DNA from: a virus
Direction: 5' to 3' (one strand)
IMG/VR virus record: IMGVR_UViG_3300037088_000364
Span: 1 to 56,254 of that record
Length of the DNA: 56,254 bases
A model generated the notes under the pieces. The model saw nothing but the letters and a program-made list of their open reading frames with translations. It was not told the origin of the DNA and searched no databases. Each line of letters begins with the position of its first letter. The stretch's first letter is position 1. The translations under genes were made by a program, and so were the position numbers. Shown piece by piece: positions 6,867-13,944 of the stretch.

Positions 6867-7352
6867 ATGAAAAAGATAAAACTTACGCAAGATAAGTTTG
6901 CTTTGGTTGATGATCAAGATTATGAATTCTTAATACAGTGGAAATGGTGTGCCTCTAAACATCGTGGTATGTTTTATGCTGTTCGATGTGTTCAGAGCAA
7001 GTTAAAACAAACTGCAATAAAAATGCATCAAATCATTGCTATAAGAATGGGTCTTTTAGCGAGTGACACATTAGATCATATTGATCAGAATGGATTAAAT
7101 AATCAACGCTTAAATTTAAGACTCGCAACAGTATCTCAGAATGGAATAAATCGACCTAAACAACGGAATAATACATCTGGTTATAAAGGTGTACATTGGC
7201 GAAAAGATAGCCATAAATGGCAAGCTAAGATTCAAATAAATGGAAAAGATATTCATTTAGGTTATTTTACCAGTAAAAAAGAAGCTGCTAAAGCCTATAA
7301 TAAAGCAGCATTAAAATATTTTGGCAAATTTGCAGTATTAAATAAGGTCTAA
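6867..7352 (+). CDS. AP2-domain HNH homing endonuclease
   Basis: 161 residues. HNH core LDHIDQNGLNNQRLNLRLA and AP2 domain (NTSGYKGVHWRK, KWQAKI, AAKAYNKAALKYFGKFA). Same family as 4,693 and 8,214. Its leader TGGAGCTTCTTTT resembles that of the HNH gene at 10,668 (TGGAGGTTCTTTT). It lies directly upstream of a tRNA-Asp-like gene and the tmRNA region. Confidence 0.9.
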   Translation: MKKIKLTQDKFALVDDQDYEFLIQWKWCASKHRGMFYAVRCVQSKLKQTAIKMHQIIAIRMGLLASDTLDHIDQNGLNNQRLNLRLATVSQNGINRPKQRNNTSGYKGVHWRKDSHKWQAKIQINGKDIHLGYFTSKKEAAKAYNKAALKYFGKFAVLNKV

Positions 7353-7394
7353 TGCTCGGCATGGTTGTATTCGGGTGTTGAATTCGGGACAACC

Positions 7395-7421
7395 TTGGAT
7401 CGGGGTCATAGTCCGATCCAA
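7395..7421 (+). other. Strong hairpin of unknown role
   Basis: TTGGATCGG (7395-7403) pairs perfectly with CCGATCCAA (7413-7421). The loop contains part of the GGGGTC motif seen elsewhere. No T-run follows, so it is not an obvious terminator. The 7,353-7,423 gap also holds a GGTTGT/ACAACC stem and a repeated ATTCGGG; it may be a decayed structured RNA. Confidence 0.45.
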
Positions 7422-7423
7422 CA

Positions 7424-7490
7424 GAGTTTGCCAGGTTGGGGTTTACATTAAGTCGAAGTGTGAATGTTGGTTCGAGTCCAACCAAAATCG
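7424..7490 (+). tRNA. Probable tRNA-Asp (GTC), reduced D arm
   Basis: A 67-nt cloverleaf can be drawn: acceptor GAGTTTG/CAAAATC with one G-A mismatch, a weak 3-bp D stem, anticodon stem ACATT/AGTGT with loop AAGTCGA, T arm GTTGG-TTCGAGT-CCAAC and discriminator G. Anticodon GTC together with G73 fits tRNA-Asp. U33 is missing and the D arm is weak, so it may be decayed or atypical. Confidence 0.5.
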
Positions 7491-7505
7491 CTGGAGGTAT
7501 TAAAT

Positions 7506-7733
7506 ATGATCATTGGAACTTGTTCAATTTGTGGCGGGCCGGTTGAAACAGATATGGAAGGTGTTGGGCGATGTAAGCGTTGTCATGCCAAGGCAACTCG
7601 TCCGTGGGGACCAGTTATTCCAATGGATCCACCCATGCCTCCGTATCCGGTTTATCCGTGTATACCGCAGTCGCCGCCTGATTGGCGCAATGGATCATTT
7701 ATTGTTTCTTGTTCCTCTTTTTTGAAAGGTTAG
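7506..7733 (+). CDS. Small zinc-ribbon, Pro-rich protein
   Basis: 75 residues. Two CxxC pairs (CSICGG and CKRC) form a zinc ribbon in the first 30 residues, followed by a Pro-rich segment (MDPPMPPYPVYP). ATG 7506 is chosen for the GGAGG eight bases upstream. It is followed closely by the Flp pilin gene. Function unknown. Confidence 0.7.
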   Translation: MIIGTCSICGGPVETDMEGVGRCKRCHAKATRPWGPVIPMDPPMPPYPVYPCIPQSPPDWRNGSFIVSCSSFLKG

Positions 7734-7736
7734 TCA

Positions 7737-7904
7737 ATGATTCGTAAGTTTCTTGTTTCTGAGGATGGGCCGGCAGCCGTCGAGTATGCAGTGCTATTGG
7801 CACTAATTACGATTGTAGCGATACCTGCGGTAACGCTACTTGGTACAGAAGTCCGGCGTGTTTATGAGTATGTGGCTCGTGAATTGAGGCGAGTTGTACC
7901 GTAA
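7737..7904 (+). CDS. Flp/Fap-type (type IVb) pilin-like protein
   Basis: 55 residues. The start MIRKFLVSEDGPAAVEYAVL followed by LALITIVAI matches Flp pilins: a short basic leader, the G-P/T-A-A-V-E-Y motif with the conserved Glu-Tyr, and one hydrophobic helix. Flp pilins are cleaved by a prepilin peptidase and assembled by the Tad machinery; neither is encoded here. The EDGPAAVEYAVLLALI form recalls planctomycete Flp pilins. It lies ten bases upstream of the tmRNA. It may be a recent host acquisition or a surface decoy. Confidence 0.8.
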   Translation: MIRKFLVSEDGPAAVEYAVLLALITIVAIPAVTLLGTEVRRVYEYVARELRRVVP

Positions 7905-7914
7905 AAGGTACGAT

Positions 7915-8211
7915 GGGGATGAAGTAGGTTTCGATTAATTGTGAACAGGAAGTGTTGCATACCGTGGTTAGTCAGTTGGCCACGTTAAAAGCTGACTAAA
8001 TTATTTAATTGCCAAACCGCAATTAGCACTGGCTGCGTAAAGCTGCCAAGACAACTGTAAGTGTCAATGTAGCAGAAGTCGTTAGTAATTGACAGTTGAT
8101 GTACATTTATAGATCAGCCGAGTTATTTGGGCTGTTGAATAACGAATAACTATGTATGTAGATATACCACTAGAAGCAATTAAGACCCGAGTGCGACTCT
8201 CGGCATCTCCA
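7915..8211 (+). ncRNA. ssrA: tmRNA (transfer-messenger RNA)
   Basis: The 5' end GGGGATG pairs with the 3' end CATCTCC to form the acceptor stem, with the G3-U70 wobble that marks alanine acceptors, and discriminator A. Near the 5' end is the conserved GGTTTCGA, and near the 3' end a T arm CCGAG-TGCGACT-CTCGG. The tag frame at 8,011-8,040 reads AKPQLALAA then TAA, a typical degradation tag ending in ALAA. tmRNA rescues stalled ribosomes and tags their products for proteolysis. Length 297 nt, CCA not encoded. An AP2-HNH gene starts three bases after the discriminator. Confidence 0.93.
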
Positions 8212-8213
8212 CT

Positions 8214-8726
8214 ATGAAACGAATTCCGCTCACACAAGGCAAGTTTGTATTAGTCTCTAATAAAGATTATACTTACTTAATGCAATGGAAGTGGTTCGCG
8301 CATAAAAATAGAATAACTTTTTATGCCGAAAGAAATCTTTCAAAAACAAAGCCCTGTAGACTGTGTGGTTGTCGAAAATTTGTAACATTACGAATGCATC
8401 AAGCTATTGCTGAAAGAATGCATCTTAATATTAAAGATAAAAAAGTAGATCATAAAGATCGAAATGGATTAAATAATCAACGAAGTAATTTGCGAATTGC
8501 AACAGATTCACAAAGTAACTCGAATCAAGGTAAGCGTAAAAATAATACATCGGGATACACGGGTGTTACTGAGGATAAACGAAGAAATAAATGGGTAGCT
8601 AATATTCGAGTTAAAGGTAAACAAAGTTTTTTGGGGATTTTTACTAATAAGAAAGATGCCGCAAGAGCCTATAATGAAGCCGCAATAAAATGTCGTGGTC
8701 CCTTTGCCGTATTGAATAAAATTTGA
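8214..8726 (+). CDS. AP2-domain HNH homing endonuclease
   Basis: 170 residues. HNH core VDHKDRNGLNNQRSNLRIA with an extra CRLCGCRK zinc motif before it, then an AP2 domain (NTSGYTGV, KWVANI, AARAYNEAAIK). ATG 8214 is separated from the tmRNA discriminator by only CT; there is no Shine-Dalgarno site. The next promoter's -35 box overlaps its stop codon. Confidence 0.9.
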   Translation: MKRIPLTQGKFVLVSNKDYTYLMQWKWFAHKNRITFYAERNLSKTKPCRLCGCRKFVTLRMHQAIAERMHLNIKDKKVDHKDRNGLNNQRSNLRIATDSQSNSNQGKRKNNTSGYTGVTEDKRRNKWVANIRVKGKQSFLGIFTNKKDAARAYNEAAIKCRGPFAVLNKI

Positions 8727-8750
8727 CATTTACTCGAAATAAGGTATAAT
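8723..8750 (+). promoter_or_regulatory. Promoter, leaderless type
   Basis: TTGACA 8723-8728 overlapping the HNH stop, 16-nt spacer, TATAAT 8745-8750; ATG 8757 six bases downstream. Confidence 0.8.
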
Positions 8751-8756
8751 TGTAAT

Positions 8757-9023
8757 ATGAAATTTGATGCTTTGAATTATTGGGATAAGTGGGCTTATTT
8801 GCCATTGATGGATCGTTTGATGATTTTTGAGCTGCTAGGTGGCCGGGTCGCCGAGTGGTTTGTTACTGTACATGAACCCAGCTATTACCCTGAATCTTGG
8901 GAATTTCATTGTCTTGTAAACACATTGCCAAAGGAGAAGAAGCCACTATTTGAGCGTGTTGTTGAAGAGTGGAAACAGTATGTTGATAAACGACTACAGG
9001 AAGTTAAAACTTATGGACGTTAA
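8757..9023 (+). CDS. Hypothetical protein, leaderless gene
   Basis: 88 residues, unrecognised; Trp/Tyr-rich N-terminal half and a charged helical C terminus. Start fixed by the consensus promoter. First gene of an operon running to about 10.6 kb. Confidence 0.7.
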   Translation: MKFDALNYWDKWAYLPLMDRLMIFELLGGRVAEWFVTVHEPSYYPESWEFHCLVNTLPKEKKPLFERVVEEWKQYVDKRLQEVKTYGR

Positions 9024-9219
9024 TACCGAAATTAATCAACTTACCAGTATAGCAGAGCGTCAGCACGCCGTACTTATGGATATAGTTAGGCGGGTTCGCC
9101 ATGCAAAAAAGTATCCAACTGTAGAAGAGGTACAGGATTTGCGAGAAGAGTTCATGCGGGAGATGGAGTTTGGAAAATACTTAACAAGTGAACTAGACAA
9201 ACTATGCCCGCAGATTTAG
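9013..9219 (+). CDS. Hypothetical helical protein
   Basis: 68 residues, unrecognised; charged and probably all-helical (REEFMREMEFGKYLTSELDK). ATG 9013 follows CAGGAAG and overlaps the previous gene; the longer frame to 8950 lies wholly inside that gene. Confidence 0.6.
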   Translation: MDVNTEINQLTSIAERQHAVLMDIVRRVRHAKKYPTVEEVQDLREEFMREMEFGKYLTSELDKLCPQI

Positions 9220-9431
9220 TATTTCCGGTACTTGAAGTATTTGCCCATAATCATTGGGAACCGTGGGCTATTATACTCCAGCCTTCCGATGCGGCATATT
9301 TACGTGCAGCTTATGAAGCGAAGTGGCAACTTCAACCGCTTCGATATCGTATTAGTAATACAGAGCATTGGGGCGGGATACAAGCTTGTTATAATCGGAT
9401 GGAAAAAGTCTTTAACCACAGGAATAATTAG
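9204..9431 (+). CDS. Hypothetical small protein
   Basis: 75 residues, unrecognised; overlaps the previous gene by 16 nt. A second frame through 9,232-9,435 is also open but has no better start, so this choice is tentative. Confidence 0.5.
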   Translation: MPADLVFPVLEVFAHNHWEPWAIILQPSDAAYLRAAYEAKWQLQPLRYRISNTEHWGGIQACYNRMEKVFNHRNN

Positions 9432-9734
9432 ATGAAACTCAGAGCATTGATTTGGGGTGTCCATGAATTTGACGAGATTCCTGGCGACTATTTTAATAAG
9501 ACTGAGGCAGGAGTCTTAGCAGCACAGCGATTGATTGCATCAGAAGATCCAATTAGCTTTTGCTATCCAAGCAATGTGCATGTCAGTATCCAAGAAGCTA
9601 CGGAACCACATTTCACTGATAAAATTCCTGTGCCTTATTTGAAAGATACAAAAAACCCAGCTATCCGAAATCATCTTCTCCAAGCTTATTATCATCTTAG
9701 TGAAATTAATCATCTGTTGGAGGAAAAGAAATGA
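9432..9734 (+). CDS. Hypothetical protein
   Basis: 100 residues, unrecognised. ATG directly follows the previous stop; the stop overlaps the methyltransferase start (ATGA), so the two are coupled. Confidence 0.6.
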   Translation: MKLRALIWGVHEFDEIPGDYFNKTEAGVLAAQRLIASEDPISFCYPSNVHVSIQEATEPHFTDKIPVPYLKDTKNPAIRNHLLQAYYHLSEINHLLEEKK

Positions 9735-10357
9735 ATGAGTGGACTGATGCCCAAGTGCATGAAGCTGGATATTGGGGCAATTGTTGGGGGCCTGCCGCAT
9801 TCGGCGAAATCCAAAAGCATAATGTCTACGCCCGAGAAATGGGCATCACGGAAACCTATGCCGATCAGTGGGGCGAGTTTAATGTACTCGGCAAATCAAT
9901 CTTAGATATTGGTTGTGGGCCGTGGTCAATGTTATTGCGTTGCTATAATGCCGGGAGACTTGTTGGTGTTGATCCATTGCAGTATCCTCCTTCTGTAGTC
10001 CGTCGATATAGGAATTATGGAATCGAATTTCTCAATCTGCCTGGTGAACAAATTCCACCCCCAGAGCAGCAAGCTTGTTTTGGATATTTTGATGAGGTCT
10101 GGATCTATAATGTGCTACAGCATGTTGTTGATCCCCAGAAAGTTTTACAGAATGCAATTGCCAGTGCGGCTAAGTTGCGGATAATCGAGTGGGTCAATAT
10201 ACCCCCACACCCAGGCCACCCGCACATGCTAACCGCTGAAGCTTTGCTTCAATGGTTGCCAGGATGCAAAGCCGAACGGGTCGAAACGAAACTGCTTAGC
10301 GACCCTGAACTACTTTGTACAGTGGAAGCTTTTACCGGAGTCTTTCGATGCTCATAA
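9731..10357 (+). CDS. Class I SAM-dependent methyltransferase
   Basis: 208 residues. SAM-binding motif I is clear (SILDIGCGPWSMLL, residues 54-67), followed by VGVDPL (acidic residue after beta-2) and WIYNVLQHVVDP (motif near beta-4/5). The fold is the small-molecule/Methyltransf_11 type; the substrate is unknown. AGGAAAAGAA precedes ATG 9731. Confidence 0.8.
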   Translation: MNEWTDAQVHEAGYWGNCWGPAAFGEIQKHNVYAREMGITETYADQWGEFNVLGKSILDIGCGPWSMLLRCYNAGRLVGVDPLQYPPSVVRRYRNYGIEFLNLPGEQIPPPEQQACFGYFDEVWIYNVLQHVVDPQKVLQNAIASAAKLRIIEWVNIPPHPGHPHMLTAEALLQWLPGCKAERVETKLLSDPELLCTVEAFTGVFRCS

Positions 10358-10626
10358 TTGAAGATGGATTATATCATTTTGTCTGCGATATGTGTGGCAC
10401 TATAAGCGCTAGTTACCCCTCTTATGAAGCCCTGGTGGTGGCGACACATCTGGGAAATAGTCTTTGGGACGAACCACCTGGATGGGTAAACGGTCGTCCA
10501 CCTGAACAAATTACAGGTGATGAGGGGGTAACAAGTGATCAGTTTACTTTTCAACAAGGTATAATTTCAATAGGAACACATCTCGGTCCAGAATGCCGAG
10601 GTTTAGCAAATCGTTACTACGGATAA
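10348..10626 (+). CDS. Hypothetical zinc-binding protein, paralogue of the 11,236 gene
   Basis: 92 residues starting at ATG 10348 inside the end of the methyltransferase gene. The N-terminal part (FVCDMCGTISASYPSYEAL) has a CxxC pair and resembles the protein at 11,236 (ICDVCTKETSFYDTLDEL). Function unknown. Confidence 0.6.
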   Translation: MLIIEDGLYHFVCDMCGTISASYPSYEALVVATHLGNSLWDEPPGWVNGRPPEQITGDEGVTSDQFTFQQGIISIGTHLGPECRGLANRYYG

Positions 10627-10667
10627 GTGGCATAAAATTTGCTGTATAAATACATGGAGGTTCTTTT

Positions 10668-11165
10668 ATGTTAAAATTAAGTAAAAAAGATATTGCCCGA
10701 TTCTGGACTAAAGTAGATAAATCTGGTGGCGAAGATGCTTGCTGGCCGTGGCTTGCCAGTCAAGATGGGAGAGGATATGGTCAATTTACAGTAAAACAAC
10801 TTGGACTGTGGAAACCCATAAAAGCGCATCGAATTTCCTGTTTTCTTAAATATAAAGTATTAAGTTCCTGTACCTGTCATCACTGTGATAATCCGATTTG
10901 TTGTAATCCCTCTCATTTATACAATGGAAGTAGAAAAACTAATAGATGGGATGCTGTGAAAAGGCATCGAAGTAACAATCCAAAGGGAGAACAAAATTCT
11001 CGCTCAAAATTTACCGATAAAGATATTAAGTTAATTTTATCTTTCCGAAAACACGGTAAAACTTATCAAGAAATTGCAAATCATTTTCATTGTGGATATA
11101 CAATTATTCAGTATATTATTAATGGTCGCCGTTGGAATCATATTACAGGAATAAAGAAATCATGA
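10668..11165 (+). CDS. HNH homing endonuclease (HNH_3 type)
   Basis: 165 residues. Pattern CWPWLASQDGRGYG, AHR, CHHCDNPICCNPSHL, then a C-terminal helix-turn-helix (YQEIANHFHCGYTIIQYI). GGAGG eight bases before ATG. The stop overlaps the next small gene. It may separate the two paralogous zinc proteins at 10,348 and 11,236. Confidence 0.9.
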   Translation: MLKLSKKDIARFWTKVDKSGGEDACWPWLASQDGRGYGQFTVKQLGLWKPIKAHRISCFLKYKVLSSCTCHHCDNPICCNPSHLYNGSRKTNRWDAVKRHRSNNPKGEQNSRSKFTDKDIKLILSFRKHGKTYQEIANHFHCGYTIIQYIINGRRWNHITGIKKS

Positions 11166-11239
11166 ACATTATTGAAGGGCTTATTGTTTTGGCTGGTATA
11201 ATTGCAATCTGTCTTATTGCTAAATGGGGAATGTCGTGA
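11162..11239 (+). CDS. Very small single-helix membrane protein
   Basis: 25 residues: MNIIEGLIVLAGIIAICLIA followed by KWGMS, almost entirely one membrane helix. ATGA overlap with the nuclease stop, and its own stop overlaps a GTG start. Tight packing supports it as real. Confidence 0.5.
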   Translation: MNIIEGLIVLAGIIAICLIAKWGMS

Positions 11240-11709
11240 CGCTTGCTTATAATCAAGAGGGGCAAGTCAAAATGATTTGCGATGTCTGTACCAAAGAGAC
11301 ATCGTTCTATGATACCCTAGATGAATTGATGTTGGCAGTTCATTTCAATCAACCTATTACTAATGATTATGGGGCGGTGAGTTGGACGTATGGGCCAGGC
11401 AAACAGTTAATTGGACCCGGCTATCAGCCAACCACCACGGTAAATCCTAAGACTCATGCTTGCCCTAATTGTAAGAGCAATTTTGACACATTAGTCTTTC
11501 AGCCGACTACCCCGCCATATCAGAGAGTAGCACCTATTGGAGACGGGGCGGTTCAGTCGGGACGTGAAGATGCCCAGTTAAATAATGCGGACGCCGCATT
11601 ATTCAAGGGGACTGTTAAAAAATTTCCGCCAAATATCAGCACGGGGCAAGTGGATTTCTCTCACGATGATTCAATACTACCCAATCAAAACCCCGAAGAA
11701 CATGTATGA
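11236..11709 (+). CDS. Hypothetical zinc-ribbon protein
   Basis: 157 residues from GTG 11236 (GTGA overlap with the previous stop; ATG 11224 is an alternative). CxxC pairs ICDVC near residue 17 and ACPNC near residue 77 could share one zinc. The C-terminal half is Pro/Asp-rich and probably disordered. Related at its N terminus to the 10,348 protein. Confidence 0.6.
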   Translation: MTLAYNQEGQVKMICDVCTKETSFYDTLDELMLAVHFNQPITNDYGAVSWTYGPGKQLIGPGYQPTTTVNPKTHACPNCKSNFDTLVFQPTTPPYQRVAPIGDGAVQSGREDAQLNNADAALFKGTVKKFPPNISTGQVDFSHDDSILPNQNPEEHV

Positions 11710-12056
11710 ACTGGACAACCAAACAAGCTTTAGAAACACCCGATGATATAAAACTCGGCGATTGGATTCAAGGAATAGGATTCATAGATTCTTATTGGGA
11801 GTGTAAAACAGTAATTCATCTGATTAAATCAGTAAAGGAGAGTTTTATGACTATTGGGTTTGATCAAGGTAAGAATCTAACTCTGTCTGTTACCTTACCG
11901 CTTAAACATGTTTTTAATATTGTTTATATGGTGAATAGGTTAAAGGAATTAGAGTCTCTTCACCCTGAAGATGAATCTACACTAAAGGAAATTATGCGGC
12001 AACTTGAAAAAGTAACAGAAGAAGCACAGCGGCTTTATGGCCCTCCTAATTCCTAA
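11706..12056 (+). CDS. Hypothetical protein
   Basis: 116 residues, unrecognised; the last third is acidic and helical (PEDESTLKEIMRQLEK). ATGA overlap with the previous gene. Confidence 0.6.
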   Translation: MNWTTKQALETPDDIKLGDWIQGIGFIDSYWECKTVIHLIKSVKESFMTIGFDQGKNLTLSVTLPLKHVFNIVYMVNRLKELESLHPEDESTLKEIMRQLEKVTEEAQRLYGPPNS

Positions 12057-12147
12057 GAATTCGGATCCAAATTTTTCAGATCGCCTAAGAGGGGTTTCGG
12101 AGGCGCGAATACAAAGTTTATTAGTGTAGTTTTATAAATGAAAGGTA

Positions 12148-12522
12148 ATGAATTTAATGATTTGTGAGCGTGTAGGAATGATTACGGTTAAGCGATATCT
12201 TCGAGAGCCACTTCCAAAAGGTACGAAAGTTTTCTTGGAAGTCAATAACAAGTTTCGAGAAGTAAAAGCAATTAGTCTTATAGGTTGCCGATATATTGCC
12301 CGGCTTAAACCTAACCAGCGATATGGTTGGGTTTACTCGGAGTGTCTAAAACCTGTGGTTTTAGAAACACCCCTTTATATTGCTCTAACCGATATTTCAG
12401 ATTTTTGTGTTGATGAAACAAAGGTAGTTGCCAGAGCAGCCGAAGTGAGCCCTGTTTTACCGATTCGAGATATTGAGATATCGGAACCGGCTATGCCATT
12501 ACATGCGTATTTTGTGGGCTAA
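12148..12522 (+). CDS. Hypothetical protein
   Basis: 124 residues, unrecognised. AAAGG at 12,141-12,145 serves ATG 12148 (close) or ATG 12157 (eleven bases). Basic N-terminal half, beta-rich composition. The 90-nt gap before it holds a GCCT...AGGC inverted repeat with no gene. Confidence 0.55.
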   Translation: MNLMICERVGMITVKRYLREPLPKGTKVFLEVNNKFREVKAISLIGCRYIARLKPNQRYGWVYSECLKPVVLETPLYIALTDISDFCVDETKVVARAAEVSPVLPIRDIEISEPAMPLHAYFVG

Positions 12523-12573
12523 AGTCGAATGAATTTGTCAACTTTTTTAGCAAGAAAACGGAGGTAGAATATA

Positions 12574-12693
12574 ATGGCAACTCCTGGAATTCGTGCCAGT
12601 CTATTTGATCTGATTGTGGTATGTAGCCTGCTGACCGGAATCATAGTTTGCGCAATTTACATGATGTCAGTTTGCTTAGCCGGGCATCCCTAA
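12574..12693 (+). CDS. Small membrane protein
   Basis: 39 residues with one membrane helix (LFDLIVVCSLLTGIIVCAIY) and two Cys near the C terminus. CGGAGG lies nine bases upstream of ATG. Unrecognised; a small-protein role in the envelope is possible. Confidence 0.6.
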   Translation: MATPGIRASLFDLIVVCSLLTGIIVCAIYMMSVCLAGHP

Positions 12694-13180
12694 ATTTTGA
12701 GATTTGAAAATCTCAAAAAGGGAAACCAGAAAAAATCCATCTCGGACCATTTTTGAGCCCCGATGGAGACCACCCTAGATGCCTCTTTTCCCTCTTCTTG
12801 GGGATTCAGCGGCCGGTAGCGAGATTACCGATTAAACGAAAAGGACTGGCAATGCCAGTCCTTTTGCTTTTAGCGAATTTTATTACTGAACATAAGTGTT
12901 CAGTTGTATACAATCCACCGGCTTGACCGGCCGTAGCGACTTTGCCGCCACGATACAATCCTACCACGAAAAAGTAAAATGTCAAGAAAATTCTTGTAAG
13001 GTCTATAAGGATTATCGGGGTCAGAATTCAGGATATAGCGATTGTTCAGTTCAGACTGTAATGATTATAACAGAAAATTACTGTGCCAATTTGTATTTTT
13101 TCGATTATTCCAAATTTAACGATTACGGGCCAATTGGCACGCGGTTTGTGATATCAATTATCGGGGTCGTACATTTCCGC
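12694..13180 (+). other. Non-coding interval with terminator and two GGGGTC motifs
   Basis: No convincing gene. It holds a terminator at 12,839-12,870 and two copies of TTATCGGGGTC (about 13,012 and 13,158), the second just before the next promoter. An open frame (12,896-13,225) crosses the region but lacks a ribosome site and coding character. Confidence 0.6.
12839..12870 (+). terminator. Rho-independent terminator
   Basis: AAAAGGACTGGC/GCCAGTCCTTTT, a 12-bp stem with a 3-nt loop, followed by GCTTTT. Confidence 0.85.
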
Positions 13181-13208
13181 TTGACAAACTGCGAGAAGAT
13201 GGTAGAGT
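13181..13208 (+). promoter_or_regulatory. Promoter, leaderless type
   Basis: TTGACA 13181-13186, 16-nt spacer, TAGAGT 13203-13208; ATG 13215 six bases downstream. A TTATCGGGGTCGTA motif ends about 10 bp upstream. Confidence 0.7.
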
Positions 13209-13214
13209 TGAAAC

Positions 13215-13430
13215 ATGGTATATGATCGCAACGGAAATTTGACGAATGACGCCGCCTTTGCGGTTGGGGATAAGATTGCTAAGCTTACGGATAAGCTGTT
13301 TAAGCAACTCCTAGCAGATGGAATGTCCATTGTCGAGGGTCGGGCTTTAGCTGACTATCTAAAAAGTCAAGTAGGCATATCCGAAATTATCAATTTGATG
13401 AAAGCCCAGTTGACACGCGGCCAAAAGTAA
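13215..13430 (+). CDS. Hypothetical small protein, leaderless gene
   Basis: 71 residues, unrecognised, mostly helical. Start fixed by the promoter. The next promoter's -35 box lies inside its 3' end. Confidence 0.65.
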   Translation: MVYDRNGNLTNDAAFAVGDKIAKLTDKLFKQLLADGMSIVEGRALADYLKSQVGISEIINLMKAQLTRGQK

Positions 13431-13438
13431 GGTAGAAT
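13410..13438 (+). promoter_or_regulatory. Promoter, leaderless type
   Basis: TTGACA 13410-13415, 17-nt spacer, TAGAAT 13433-13438; ATG 13445 six bases downstream. Confidence 0.7.
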
Positions 13439-13444
13439 CGAAGT

Positions 13445-13855
13445 ATGCAAAGCATCACATTCACGATTCAGCGGGCAACGGTTCTCACTGGCCGGGGAGC
13501 CGATAAAGTGATGCATCCGGTATTCCAGATCCAAACGATTAACCGCCAAGTTTTAGCTGTCGCGGATCGCCCTCAAAACTTGGATTTTAGCAAATTGCAT
13601 CAACGGCATCAATGGTTCGTTGTTGCCGTTTATCCCGATGAACAACAACGAATTATTGCGGGAGTAGATTGGCGCGCCGCCAGCAGTTATTCAATACGAC
13701 TCAATAATTATCATAATTCTCCAGTTGATCGAATAACTTGCCATTCGCACCTTACCCCTATTATTCGGGGCGCTTTAACCATTTGGTACTACGAGAAGAA
13801 ATTTGACAATCCTAACGATAATACTACTATTATCGTTTTACCCGAAGATAACTAG
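13445..13855 (+). CDS. Hypothetical protein, leaderless gene
   Basis: 136 residues, unrecognised. Predicted beta-rich with a Q-rich patch (HQRHQWFVVAVYPDEQQ). Its size and layout resemble the proteins at 15,658, 21,270 and 25,489, but the shared FLLVQGGK start is absent, so relation is only possible. Followed by a terminator, hence monocistronic. Confidence 0.65.
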   Translation: MQSITFTIQRATVLTGRGADKVMHPVFQIQTINRQVLAVADRPQNLDFSKLHQRHQWFVVAVYPDEQQRIIAGVDWRAASSYSIRLNNYHNSPVDRITCHSHLTPIIRGALTIWYYEKKFDNPNDNTTIIVLPEDN

Positions 13856-13883
13856 ATCAACGGCAAGAGCCGTTCGGCGTTGG

Positions 13884-13908
13884 GCGGGGGCCGTGGCCCC
13901 CGCTTTTT
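13884..13908 (+). terminator. Rho-independent terminator
   Basis: GCGGGGGCC/GGCCCCCGC with a 2-nt loop and TTTTT. Confidence 0.9.
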
Positions 13909-13910
13909 AC

Positions 13911-13938
13911 TTGACAAACCGCATCTATCAGGTATAAT
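13911..13938 (+). promoter_or_regulatory. Promoter of amidoligase A, leaderless type
   Basis: TTGACA 13911-13916, 16-nt spacer, TATAAT 13933-13938, a full consensus; ATG 13945 six bases downstream. It starts two bases after the upstream terminator's T-run. Confidence 0.85.
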
Positions 13939-13944
13939 ATTAGT

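Noticed and set aside
7395-7421. T arm of another tRNA
   Set aside because: The stem is 9 bp and the loop lacks the TTCRANY pattern; no acceptor stem can be paired with it.
12896-13225. 109-codon open frame
   Set aside because: Overlaps a promoter and two motif copies and has no ribosome site.
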